The notes below the pieces were generated by a model. The model ran no database searches, was not told where the DNA came from, and saw only the letters and a program-made list of their open reading frames with translations. A DNA stretch of 64,000 nucleotides, from positions 186,001-250,000 of the forward strand of contig CAXBTE010000023.1 of the NCBI GenBank assembly GCA_963978545.1, written 5' to 3'. Position 1 is the stretch's first letter; each line of letters begins with the position of its first letter. Made by a program: the position numbers and the translations under genes. Origin of the DNA: Linyphia triangularis (taxonomy: Eukaryota > Arthropoda > Arachnida > Araneae > Linyphiidae). Of this stretch, positions 12,513 through 23,269 are shown piece after piece.

Positions 12513-13046
12513 ATTGAGAAGTGCGCATTGGCTATTTATTGCTTTTTACTCGCTAGCAAATGTCAGAAAAAAAGGAGGAAGTGGGAAGACTTATGTTATG
12601 GAAAAAAAGTACTATTTATTAGTATTTCGGTTCGTGTTTTACGGAGAAGCATTCAAATATAACATCTGGAATTAATCAGATCATAAACTTGGAATGAAAA
12701 GAACATATTGCAAAACACGTATGAAGGATGTGTATGGAAAAAGATTGGAGGAATCGTTTATGCTTATCAACTCGGCGCCAATAATACGCAATTATGTTGC
12801 AATTTATGTCCAAGAAAAAAAAAATTTAAAAAAAAGTGTAGGATGCGGTGTCCCCTTTGTCCGAAAAAGATCATTATTTTTTGCAAAAAATTATTTCTTG
12901 TGGATACCTGGTGGCCGGATATATAGCCGGATATCCGAATGAAATTATCGGATGTCCGGTATTTCAAATCGGATATCCGACGGGGTTTCGGATATTGAAA
13001 AATCAGCCGGATATCGGATATTTGCCGGATATCCGTTCCATCCCTA
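11425..13046. mobile_element. hAT-family DNA transposon with 8-bp target duplication
   Basis: Both ends carry the same 16-bp inverted repeat TAGGGATGGAACGGAT, and the element is flanked by GTTATTAG on both sides (11417-11424 and 13047-13054). An 8-bp duplication and a TAGGGATG-type end are hAT signatures. Inside both ends are clusters of CCGGATATCCG palindromes (11451-11543 and 12914-13036). A BED-type zinc-finger remnant lies on the minus strand at 11897-12253. The long A-run at 12480-12511 and the short open frames at 12694-13114 are not supported as genes. Confidence 0.88.
11897..12253 (-). pseudogene. hAT transposase N-terminal BED-like fragment
   Basis: The 118-residue frame begins KSPIWKYFKINGNDESKA, matching the SxVWxxF start of BED zinc fingers that open many hAT transposases. 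The expected Cys-x2-Cys pair after this block is not present and the DDE catalytic domain is missing from the element. It is therefore read as an inactive remnant, supporting the hAT call from the ends. An alternative is a degenerate domesticated BED exon, which I consider less likely. Confidence 0.55.
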
Positions 13047-13584
13047 GTTATTAGTTTCTCCCTTTTCTTGTGCACGAAACAGAAAAAATGCATTCTTTGA
13101 TGGACGATGCCCAAAAGATGAAGAACTCTGCGTTAAGGGCACTCGTTTTTCAACTTATTACGCTTTTACGGCATTTGTACTGGAATTTCGAAAGTGGGAA
13201 CGATTACAACACCTTAACAGGCATAAGCACAGAGATTTTAATCAAAATCGTTGGAGCCGTTAGTTAGTAATCGCTGAAAAACATGATGTTTTAAAGATAT
13301 TTCATGATTTCAACCTTATGCGCATCCGTAATTTTGACAAAAACCTTACTAGTAGATCCCATGGCCACCACTAACCCGCACACCAAATTTGAGCATCGTA
13401 GGTCAGCTCGTTCGAGGAGTTATGCTGACCACTTACACACAGACATTTTTTCTATACCTTTTTTTTTTCAAATCTGGGTGTTCCAAAACGAGGAAATATG
13501 CCCCCCCCAAAAAAATCGAAATTTTTATTTTGATCGAATGCTCTACTTTTATTACCCTATGTACACATATGGGTAATTGAAAGT

Positions 13585-14417
13585 AAAAAGTGATCTAGAA
13601 AAATATCTGTGGTCATAATTCCCGCGACGCTTGATCTATGCTGTTTAACTTTTGTATACGAATCAGTGATGACCATGGGGCACCTGTCATGAAGGTTTTC
13701 ATCAAAATGACATAAAAAAATGTGTGTTTTTCAGCGATTGCGGCAAAAATGGCTCTAACGATTTTAATTAAAATCACCGTGATAATGCCTTTTAAGGTGT
13801 TTTAAATTTTCCCACCACCGAAATTTCCTTAAAATTTAATTTTGTGGGTAGGTACAAAAAAGATCCTTTAATGAAATGACATAAAATTGTTTTCGTGTAA
13901 TGTATTTCTATTATAAATAAAAATTAAAATATCAAATGACAAAAACAGGTGGAGCCACTGTATAGGCAATGATGCAAGGATTTCAAATATAAAATGAAAT
14001 ATATTAAGCTCTATTTTCAAGTTTTTAATTTCTGTTATTTCATGCAATGATCATTTTCGTACCTACTCACCAAATATCAAGGTTTTATAGAAAGTAGTTT
14101 CTAAATGCACTGGACTAGAAGATTGTAACATATAGCGAGAATAGGAAATGATCCTTACTAGGTCTTCCTCTTAAAATAGAGGCCTCCAAATAATAGAGGC
14201 ATCAGTGACTCTTTCTTTTCTGTTTCATTTTACCCCAAAGGAATACCGTAATAACTATCGCCATTTTTCTAATTTTGAAGATTCTTTTTTTTTTGCCAAT
14301 GTAAACTGATGACCTTTTTAAAAATGAATAAAAATGGTACTTGTCCATGTCACATTTAAATGCAGTGACCAGTATTGTAGTGTAATTAAAATATTGTGCG
14401 ATGTTTCACAAGCCTAG
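13585..14417 (+). mobile_element. Helitron-like repeat R4, interrupted by a MITE
   Basis: Body sequence of family R is readable from 13585 to about 13840 (GACCATGGGGCACC, TTTTCAGCGATTGC, AAGGTGTTTTAAA blocks). The family 3' end returns at about 14385-14417 (TTGTGCGATGTTTCACAAGC then CTAG). Between them lies a MITE-like insert (13848-14173). It shares the 5' palindrome with R3 in head-to-head orientation. Confidence 0.55.
13848..14173. mobile_element. MITE family M2, copy 1 (left end truncated)
   Basis: This block matches the element at 25442-25860. Shared parts are GGTACAAAAAAGATC with ATGAAATGACATAAA, the matching inverted block GATCATTTTCGTACC, then GTTTCTAAATGCACTGG and CTAGGTCTTCCTCTTA at the right end. 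Its outer left arm is missing. It has no coding capacity. Confidence 0.65.
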
Positions 14418-14529
14418 TTTTTTCTTTTTTCTTTTTATTACTTAACGAAAGCCAGTCATTCCACTAAATGTACAGCATACATTCTAAATTCTAGAAATTT
14501 TAGTGCTTACATTTGCACTTAGACCATCT

Positions 14530-14860
14530 TAATGATGTTGGAATGCTACACATTTATACAGACTTGCGAGACAGAACTTGAAAGGTTTTTTTTTATGCCA
14601 CCCATCCGCCAACAAGGATTTTGATATTAATTTGTACGTTTATTTTTTTTATATTAATTTGTATTTCGTTTTGGTACTAATTTGTACGCTTATTTCATTT
14701 ATTTGTTTTTATATTATTATTATTATTTTTGTTAATAGGTTTGTTTTGAGAGAAAAAATCCGGAGTGTTTGGTACATGTCGTATGTTAATGTTGGAATGC
14801 AACACGTTTATACAGATTTTCGAAGCCGAATTTGAAAGTTTTTTATGCCACCCGCTTGCC
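14530..14860. repeat. direct repeat 3' of the acidic-protein gene
   Basis: A ~75-bp block, TTGGAATGCTACACATTTAT through TATGCCACCCATCCGCC, at 14538-14612 recurs with changes at 14793-14865. The unit is about 260 bp. The same block, more diverged, follows the related decayed gene at 48.3 kb, so it seems part of the ancestral gene's 3' region. Confidence 0.6.
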
Positions 14861-14885
14861 CACCTGATGTTTTTGTTGTTATTTT

Positions 14886-15122
14886 TTACCTCACATTAGG
14901 TTCTGGGGGACCGATTAACTTCATAAAATATTTGTGGAGGATGCAGAAGAAGTCCAAGCTGTGGTCGACTTCTTGGTCGTCATCAGCTTGGGCTTCCTCT
15001 TCATTCTCCTCTGAAGTTGAGCTTGTCTCCTCTAATTCCATGGGCTCCTCTGGATCGAGGACCACCTCAACCTCCCAAAAGGGAGTATCGTCCAACCACT
15101 CCATCTCCTCCTCGCAAGCCAT
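14886..15122 (-). CDS. small acidic protein, 78 aa, family unknown
   Basis: I do not recognise this protein. It starts MACEEEMEWLDDTPFWEVEV, continues with an acidic Glu/Asp/Ser stretch (about residues 25-52), and ends with a more hydrophobic segment containing SLDFFCILHKYFMKLIG. There is no signal peptide or membrane helix. Support for coding comes from a decayed paralogue at 48420-48650. There the same order is readable (CEE-MEW, PF-EV-V-L-PE, an acidic stretch, LDFF, KL-G) with different acidic linkers, while this copy is uninterrupted. No intron is needed; the start is the first Met and matches the conserved upstream context AAAAGTGAGCT. A short terminal exon of a larger gene remains possible. 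Role unknown. Confidence 0.5.
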   Translation of the reverse strand: MACEEEMEWLDDTPFWEVEVVLDPEEPMELEETSSTSEENEEEAQADDDQEVDHSLDFFCILHKYFMKLIGPPEPNVR

Positions 15123-15913
15123 AGCTCACTTTTAATATGTAAGCAAATAATCAATCAAATCGAATCGAATCAAATTAGCGCAATCAAAAACTCGCTTGTA
15201 CAAATATCACTGCACTTTATGCAACAAGATAATTTCTTTTACTTCAGAGAAAGTAAACTTCATTGTTTACAATAAAGAAATTTACCAACACTGTTGAAGT
15301 TTACTATTAAGATCCCGAATGATTGTTGAGTACACCAGTGTGTTAGTGTGGGTGGAACTTTTCATCATCATAAGTAATTGATTGTTGAAAAAGTGAAGCA
15401 ATGTTTAAAAATTGAAGAGTTTCAAACGTATAAATATCAGTACTTGAACTTAAAATATACAAATTATATTTTTAAGAAAGTCTATGTTAAAATATTAAAA
15501 AGTCAAAAGTTCCTAGGAAGTAAGTTGGAATAATTACAAAAAAAAAAAAAAAAATTAAATTATTGATATACTTTATAGTTGGAATTTCGTGAAATACAAA
15601 TTCTTTCAACTTCTCTGCCCCTTTCAATATTACTTATGCTTTGATTTTATGTTCCGCTAAAGTCATATAAAGTAGTATCTCACTGATTTCAAAGAATATG
15701 TATAAAATTGTGACATTCAAATTAGTGCCTTATTAGCGTTACACAAAATATATTTTAACAACTGAAATTACATCAACTTGCAAAGCCTACAGAATTATAA
15801 CGAACAAATTAAAGCAGAATCTTCAGAATTTGTGAGAGAAATCATGTTCTCATAATTGTTTAGTTTATAATTGTAAAGTCCTACTTCAATTAGGTTTTAC
15901 TTTATATTACTCA

Positions 15914-17979
15914 TCTATAATAATGAAAAAAGCTGTGTGTCTGTCTGCCTGTGGATCTATAGAAACCTACTTAAAATTGAAGTAGGGCTCTGAAATTTTC
16001 AGCATAAGTAGTTTTGGCCTTCTAGTTGTATACATGTCAAACAGAATGTTAAAATTTTAATTAGTTTGACTTCAAACAGAGATACAGCTCTGAAATTTTC
16101 AACATATGTTAGTTATTATGTTTCAACATTAACAGAATGTTGAAATTTCAATTGGTTATTTCTTAATTAATTTTTTTAATTAATTAATATATATTTTACA
16201 AAACGATTTCTAATAAGACTACAGATCTAAAATTTTCAACATAAGTAATTTTGGTCTTCTAATTGGACTTTTGAAAAACAGAATTGTAAATTTTTATTTA
16301 GTTCTTTTTTAATTAATTAATAAATATTTTACAAAATGATTTCTAATATTGCTGCAACTCTGAAATTTTCAAAATAAGTAGTTGTGTTCTTCTAATTGGA
16401 CTTTAGAAAAACAGAACTTTAAAATTTTATTTGTTTTTTAATTAATTTTTTTTAACTATAACAAATATTTTACAAAACTATTTCTAATTGGGCTACAGAT
16501 CTGAAATTTTCAATACAAGCAGTTTTGGCGTTCTAATTGGACTTTTGACAAAAACTATGTTAAAATTTTAATTTGTTTTTTAATTACTACCTTCTAGCCA
16601 CTATAGCTATATTTTGTTTTTCTTATTACAGTCTAGATAGAAATTACTGCCTATTTAAAAAGTATTGATTTAATAGTTATGGTGATGCATAAATAAATTG
16701 ATCCAAGAAGTGTAAATTTCTTATGGATTAGAATTCAGGATAATCTAGACTTTTCTGAAAAGTTATCTGCTTGAACATGTTCCGGAGGTTAGTAGAATTT
16801 GATTTATACCGAACTACAGGTTTGCAAAAATGGATACCAAGTTGGAGTGGAACCACATTGGTGCTAGGTTATCCAGAATCGCCCAACAAAAAGTGGGGAC
16901 TGTATAAAGAACATTCTAACCGTTCCGGATATGGTGGATAATAGAATTTCGACTACAAAACTTTTTTCTTATACAATTAAAACAAGCCAGATTTGTTTAG
17001 ATTCGGCAAATAATCATAACGTTTTCCGGATATATGCCTATAAAAACTGAGCACGGAATTTCCAGTAAGAATATTAAGGTGTCTATGCAGAAAATTCACT
17101 GTTAGTTGAATAAAAACTTCAGCAATCCAGATAAATGGGAATTAAAGTTTCATAATAATATATGCATTCAGGTTATGATTTACCTTACAAAAGTCACCAA
17201 ATTCAAAATAAAGTCAAAAGGTTGGGTCGTCCAAACCAAACGGTTACTAGAGTTGCCGGGTTGCATTCAGCGCTAAATCGCCAATTTTCAAAGATTCACT
17301 AATAAAGGCATTGTGCAGTAAATCTGAACTTATATTCATTTCTAATCAGTGCAAATTCAGAAATTACGAATTAAAAACTATCAAAATAATGAATAAAACC
17401 ACCCACATAACTTCAAAATCTCGTATGAATTAAAGAAAAATAGTGTGGCGAAATAGGACTAGTTTTCTCGCCAAATTTGATTTAAAAAAAAAATCCCGAT
17501 TGATCTATTGCCGGATAATTGGCCTTTTATGGTTTTATTTTATTTTTTAAGTATCACAAAAAATAGTATGCAAACATATGATTGCTTCGTAAAAAAATTT
17601 CAGTGAGCAACTTTAATTATTTTGGCGCTTCATACGAAACCAGACTGCAAATTTTAATTTTTCAATGAAGTAACCGATCTTTTTTAAATATATGTACGAT
17701 ACTGTTTATTTTTATTATTTTCCAAGATTTTACTACTACGTTGCCACATTGTCCCTGTTAACGCGTTTCGGCAGCAGTAGGATAATGACGTGGCAAATTT
17801 TAAGGTTCTTCATAAATAACAAAACGTTTTCAATTTCATGGCATTATACTGTTGAAATAGCTTTTTGCTTGGACATTTTTTAAATGCTTCACTTTGAGGC
17901 GAGCAAAGCGAGCCAAGGGGATTTCATAGCAATCCAGGGGGCTGAAGAACGTTAATGAGCAGGGGGCGTAGCCCCCTAG
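15914..17979 (+). mobile_element. non-autonomous Helitron H1 with internal ~130-bp repeats
   Basis: The 5' end is TCTATAATAATG after an A, followed by a GTGTGTCTGTCTGCCTGTGG tract common just inside Helitron 5' ends. The 3' end is a hairpin, AGGGGGC-GTA-GCCCCCT (17961-17977), merging into CTAG and followed by T, as expected for insertion between A and T. The upstream GAGCAAAGCGAGCC block also fits. Inside, the block CTCTGAAATTTTCAACATAA recurs at about 15984, 16086, 16224, 16355 and 16495. No Rep/helicase frame is present. Confidence 0.75.
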
Positions 17980-18238
17980 TATTTTCATATAATTATAGAT
18001 TTACAAAGTTTCTATATAATCTTTGGCATGCATTGTGTGATATGAAACTTACCAAGTGTAAAAGATCCCGCTTAAACCAGTATCTGTCGCCAAATCTCAA
18101 TCTTCTGTATTGTTTGGCAAGAATTACGCCAAACGTGAGTTTCACGAAACCTCCTTTTATGTGCGATTCGGTCAGGCCAGCGGAATATGCGTCTATATCA
18201 TGAATGGAAGTGAAATCTCTCTATATATAAGGCAAAGC

Positions 18239-18276
18239 CCTCACTCACTCACTCATTCACTGACTCACTCACTCAT
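18239..18276 (+). repeat. (CTCA)n microsatellite inside Helitron 5' end
   Basis: An interrupted CTCA/TTCA/CTGA tetranucleotide tract lies directly after the element's 5' terminus. Confidence 0.85.
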
Positions 18277-18279
18277 CAC

Positions 18280-21200
18280 TAATTCTCCCACTTCCCACAT
18301 AGTCACAATTCTGAAAATCGGCACAAATATCAACAATGGTAAAAATAGAAAAAGTAAGCTATTCCGATCTCGATTAACCCACTTTAAGGGGTCGAAAAGG
18401 GGTTAAACGTTCCAAACGGGGGACATTCGAATATCCCACTTCCCATTTGGTCACAACTCTGAAAATCGGCACAGATATCAACAATGGTAAAAATAGAAAA
18501 AGTAAGCTACTCCGATCTCAATTAACCCACTTTAAGGGGTCGTAAAGGTGTTAAACGTTCCAAACGGGGGACATTCGAATATCCCACTTCCCATTTGGTC
18601 ACAACTCTGAAAATCGGCACAAATATCAACAATGGTAAAAATAGAAAAAGTAAGCTACTCTGATCTCGATTAACCCACTTTAAGGGGTCGAAAAGGGGTT
18701 AAACGTTCCAAACGGGGGACATTCGAATATCATACTTCCCATTTGGTCACAACTCTGAAAATCGGCACAAATATCAACAATGGTAAAAATAGAAAAAGTA
18801 AGCTACTCCTATCTCGATTAACCTACTTTAAGGGGTCGTAAAGGGTTCCAAACGGGGGACATTCGAATATCCCACTTCCATTTGATCTCAACTCTGAAAA
18901 TCGGCACAAATATCAACAATGGTAAAAATAGAAAAAGTAAGCTAAAAGGATCTCGATTACCCCTTTTTAAGGGGTCGAAAAAGGGGTTAAACGTTCCAAA
19001 CGGGGGACATTCGAATATCCCACTTCCCATTTGGTCACAACTCTGAAAATCGGCACAAATATCAACAATGGTAAAAATAGAAAAATTAAGCTATTCCGAG
19101 CTTGATTAATCCACTTTAAGGGGTGGAAAAGGAGTTAAACGTTCCAAACTCAAATATCTCACTCCCCATATAGTCTCAATTCTGAAAATTGAAGCAAATG
19201 TCAACAAAAATAAACATAGAATAAGCAAGCTATTCCGATCTCAGTTAATCCACGCTTAGGGGTCGAAAAGGGGTTAAACGTCCCAAACGAGGGATATTCG
19301 AACATTCTTCTTCCCATTTCGTCGCAATTCTTAAGATTGGTATGAATGCCAATCAAGATAAACATAGAAAAGTAAGCCATTCCGATCTCGATTAACCCAC
19401 TTAAGGGTTGGAAAAGGCGTGAAACGTTCCAAACGGGGGACATTCGAATATCCCACTTCCCATTTGGTCACAACTCTGAAAATCGGCACAAATATCAACA
19501 ATGGTAATAATAGAAAAAGTAAGCTAAAAGGATCTCGATTACCCCTTTTTAAGGGGTCGAAAAAGGGGTTAAACGTTCCAAACGGGGGACATTCGAATAT
19601 CCCACTTCCCATTTGGTCACAACTCTGAAAATCGGCACAAATATCAACAATGGTAAAAATAGAAAAAGTAAGCTACTCTGATCTCGATTAACCCACTTTA
19701 AGGGGTCGAAAAGGGGTTAAACGTTCCAAACGGGGGACATTCGAATATCCTACTTTCCATATGGTCACAACTCTGAAAATCGGCACAAATATCAACAATG
19801 GTAAAAATAGAAAAAATAAGCTACTCCGATCTCGATTAACCCACTTTAAGGGGTCGTAAAGGGGTTAAACGTTCCAAACAGGGGACATTCGAATATCCCA
19901 CTTCCCATTTGATCACAACTCGGAAAATCGGCACAAATATCAACAATGGTAAAAATAGAAAAAGTAAGCTACTCCGATCTCGATTAACCCACTTTAAGGG
20001 GTCGTAAAGGGGTTAAACGCTCCAAACGGGGGACATTCGAATATCCCACTTCCCATTTGGTCACAACTCTGAAAATCGGCACAAATATCAACAATGGTAA
20101 TAATAGAAAAAGTAAGCTAAAAGGATCTCGATTATCCTTTTTTAAGGGGTCGAAAAAGGGGTTAAACGTTCCAAACGGGGGACATTCGAATATCCCACTT
20201 CCCATTTGGTCACAACTCTGAAAATCGGCACAAATATCAACAATGGTAAAAATAGAAAAATTAAGCTATTCCGAGCTTGATTAATCCACTTTAAGGGGTG
20301 GAAAAGGAGTTAAACGTTCCAAACTCAAATATCTCACTCCCCATATAGTCTCAATTCTGAAAATTGGGGCAAATGTCAACAAAAATAAACATAGAATAAG
20401 CAAGCTATTCCGATCTCAGTTAATCCACGCTTAGGGGTCGAAAAGGTGTTAAACGTCCCAAACGAGGGATATTCGAACATTCTTCTTCCCATTTAGTCGC
20501 AATTCTTAAGATTGGTATGAATGCCAATCAAGATAAACATAGAAAAGTAAGCCATTCCGATCTCGATTAACCCACTTAAGGGTTGGAAAAGGCGTGAAAC
20601 GTTCCAAACGGGGGACATTCGAATATCCCACTTCCCATTTGGTCACAACTCTGAAAATCGGCACAAATATCAACAATGGTAATAATAGAAAAAGTAAGCT
20701 AAAAGGATCTCGATTACCCCTTTTTAAGGGGTCGAAAAAGGGGTTAAACGTTCCAAACGGGGGACATTCGAATATCCCACTTCCCATTTGGTCACAACTC
20801 TGAAAATCGGCACAAATATCAACAATGGTAAAAATAGAAAAAGTAAGCTACTCTGATCTCGATTAACCCACTTTAAGGGGTCGAAAAGGGGTTAAACGTT
20901 CCAAACGGGGGACATTCGAATATCCTACTTTCCATATGGTCACAACTCTGAAAATCGGCACAAATATCAACAATGGTAAAAATAGAAAAAATAAGCTACT
21001 CCGATCTCGATTAACCCACTTTAAGGGGTCGTAAAGGGGTTAAACGTTCCAAACAGGGGACATTCGAATATCCCACTTCCCATTTGATCACAACTCGGAA
21101 AATCGGCACAAATATCAACAATGGTAAAAATAGAAAAAGTAAGCTACTCCGATCTCGATTAACCCACTTTAAGGGGTCGTAAAGGGGTTAAACGCTCCAA

Positions 21201-22400
21201 ACGGGGGACATTCGAATATCCCACTTCCCATTTGGTCACAACTCTGAAAATCGGCACAAATATCAACAATGGTAATAATAGAAAAAGTAAGCTAAAAGGA
21301 TCTCGATTATCCTTTTTTAAGGGGTCGAAAAAGGGGTTAAACGTTCCAAACGGGGGACATTCGAATATCCCACTTCCCATTTGGTCACAACTCTGAAAAT
21401 CGGCACAAATATCAACAATGGTAAAAATAGAAAAATTAAGCTATTCCGAGCTTGATTAATCCACTTTAAGGGGTGGAAAAGGAGTTAAACGTTCCAAACT
21501 CAAATATCTCACTCCCCATATAGTCTCAATTCTGAAAATTGGGGCAAATGTCAACAAAAATAAACATAGAATAAGCAAGCTATTCCGATCTCAGTTAATC
21601 CACGCTTAGGGGTCGAAAAGGTGTTAAACGTCCCAAACGAGGGATATTCGAACATTCTTCTTCCCATTTAGTCGCAATTCTTAAGATTGGTATGAATGCC
21701 AATCAAGATAAACATAGAAAAGTAAGCCATTCCGATCTCGATTAACCCACTTAAGGGTTGGAAAAGGCGTTAAACGTTCCAAACGGGGGACATTCGAACG
21801 TCCCACTTCCCATTTGGTCACAACTTTGAAAATTGGTACAAATGTCAAAAAAGATAAACATAGAAAAAGTAAGCTATTCCGTTCTCGATTAATCTACTTT
21901 ATGGAGTCGAAAAGGGGTTAAATGTTCCAAACGAGGGATATCCGAATGTTCCTCTTCCAATATAGTCATTATTCTGATATTTGGTGCAAATGTTAAAAGG
22001 ACAAATTTAAAAAAAAAAATAAGTTATTCCAATATCAATTAATGAATTTTCAAGGGATGAAAAGTCGACGCAACATTGAAACTATACGAGGATTATTTTA
22101 ATGTCTCAATTCCAATACAGCTACTACTTCGAAATTTAGAACAAAGAGCAAACATAAACACAATAAACTATTTCAATCTCGATTACGTAATTAAAAGGGT
22201 CCGAAGGGAATTAAACGTTCTAAACGAGGGATATTCAAATGCCTCTTTCCAATATAGTATTCACAATTATAAATTTCGTTAAAATTGTCAACAAAGGAAA
22301 GTTTCTATTTTGATAAATCAATTTGTCGGGATCGAAATGGGTGCAAACGTCTGAAATGTAGAGAATACGTGAATGTCTTTTGATCGCTAAAATGCTAATG
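18280..22400. repeat. ~148-bp tandem repeat array, ~28 monomers, with higher-order structure
   Basis: The landmark CATTCGAATATCCCACTTCC recurs at 18424, 18572, 18720, 18860, 19008, 19441, 19590, 19739, 19887, 20034 and 20183. Spacing is 147-149 bp, with one 140-bp deletion monomer. Monomers contain CTCGATTAACCCACTTTAAG, GGGGTTAAACGTTCCAAACG and a CGGCACAAATATCAACAATG block. A 1,175-bp unit of eight monomers is duplicated: 19331-20505 is nearly identical to 20506-21680. The monomers at 21780-22400 become progressively diverged. The many short open frames here are artefacts of the repeat. Confidence 0.92.
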
Positions 22401-22436
22401 GTAAAATTTCGTAGCGCAGCACGGGTATTCAGCTAG

Positions 22437-23269
22437 TTTAATATACAATAATTCAGTTGAATTGAAAGAGAGGTGAATTAGATAATGTAACACACACACA
22501 ATTATAATTACAGGTTTATTTAATACATTGCGATAAAAGAGAAAATAGTGTTATAGTATTTCTAAACTTAACTATAATACTTTTGCAGTGTTGATTCTTT
22601 ACGTAAATATTAGCTTCTGAAAATGTTAACAATTAAAAAAGATGTACACTACCTTTAAAAGTTTTGTGTATTAATTAAAGCACACTTGATAGCATTTAGG
22701 AATTACATAATTAAAGTGCATGCTATTTTGAAAGCATAGATTGAAAGTTGTTAGATTGTTAAATTTTTAATCATGACTTAAGTCGATAGTAAAAAAACTT
22801 TTACATGTATAAATGGAAAGAGATAAACCGATTTAAAAATAAAGTTTACCTGAATAAATGTCTTAGATACTGTAATGTACTTTTTCGTATAGCCATGCTA
22901 CTTGGCGATAATATTATTAATTGTTGAATAATTTAGTAAACAGTTTCTTGTTGGATTGAATAAAACCTCTTATTATGACCAAAACAAGAGTCGAAATCTC
23001 ATATTCGGGTCCCGGCTTAGGTTCTCTTTCAAAGTCACCAAAAAGGCACCGAAGAACGTGACAGGTGGCTAACGAAAAAGAACACAATTTATTGTTGTAC
23101 TTATTAATTTTAAATTACATGCATAAACTATAAACAAAACCAATAAGCCTTTTCAATTACATTGCAAATTTTAAAAATAAATCAAATACATTTTACCGAG
23201 AGTTTTAAAAGTAGTACCACAAGCATCGTGACTTTTGTTATGAAACTTAAGAAGAAATATTGAAAGTTT
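22437..23269. other. AT-rich spacer, no feature recognised
   Basis: No repeat boundary or gene seen. A minus-strand stretch around 23000-23070 has better codon-like composition but no recognisable domain. Confidence 0.45.

Larger units (their letters stand above)
10602..13584 (-). mobile_element. Helitron-like repeat R3, split by two nested insertions
   Basis: Read on the minus strand this copy begins with the same ACTTTCAATTACCC palindrome (13584 down) and ends GTTCCACACCCCTAG at 10602. Removing the non-LTR insertion (10811-11412, with its target duplication) and the hAT insertion (11425-13054) leaves about 750 bp, matching the length of copy R2. It lies tail-to-tail with R2 and head-to-head with R4. 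Confidence 0.7.
18216..22436 (+). mobile_element. non-autonomous Helitron H2 filled by a 148-bp tandem array
   Basis: The 5' end TCTCTCTATATATAAGGC follows an A and leads into a (CTCA)n tract. The 3' end is GCGCAGCACGGGTATTCAGC running into CTAG, followed by T. These match common animal Helitron termini and the A-T insertion site. Practically the whole interior (about 18280-22400) is tandem repeat, leaving no room for a helicase. A strong 3' hairpin is not obvious, which lowers certainty slightly. The element would be an unusually array-rich Helitron derivative. Confidence 0.72.

Noticed and set aside
12694..13114. Several overlapping frames in the right half of the hAT element
   Set aside because: They span the CCGGATATCCG palindrome cluster and A-tracts on both strands; none has a hAT dimerisation or DDE motif.
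18110..21380. Repeated 69-98-residue open frames such as those at 19331-19612 and 20506-20787
   Set aside because: They repeat exactly with the 148/1,175-bp tandem array and occur in overlapping frames on both strands; they are by-products of the repeat, not a gene family.
18280..22400. Regular spaced repeats considered as a CRISPR array
   Set aside because: The whole 148-bp unit is repeated with no unique spacers, there are no cas genes, and the context is eukaryotic with Helitron ends.
23000..23070. Possible peroxidase C-terminal exon on the minus strand
   Set aside because: The translation (FFGAFLVTLKENLSRDPN-like) does not align convincingly with the expected GPTFACII...GDRFW segment.
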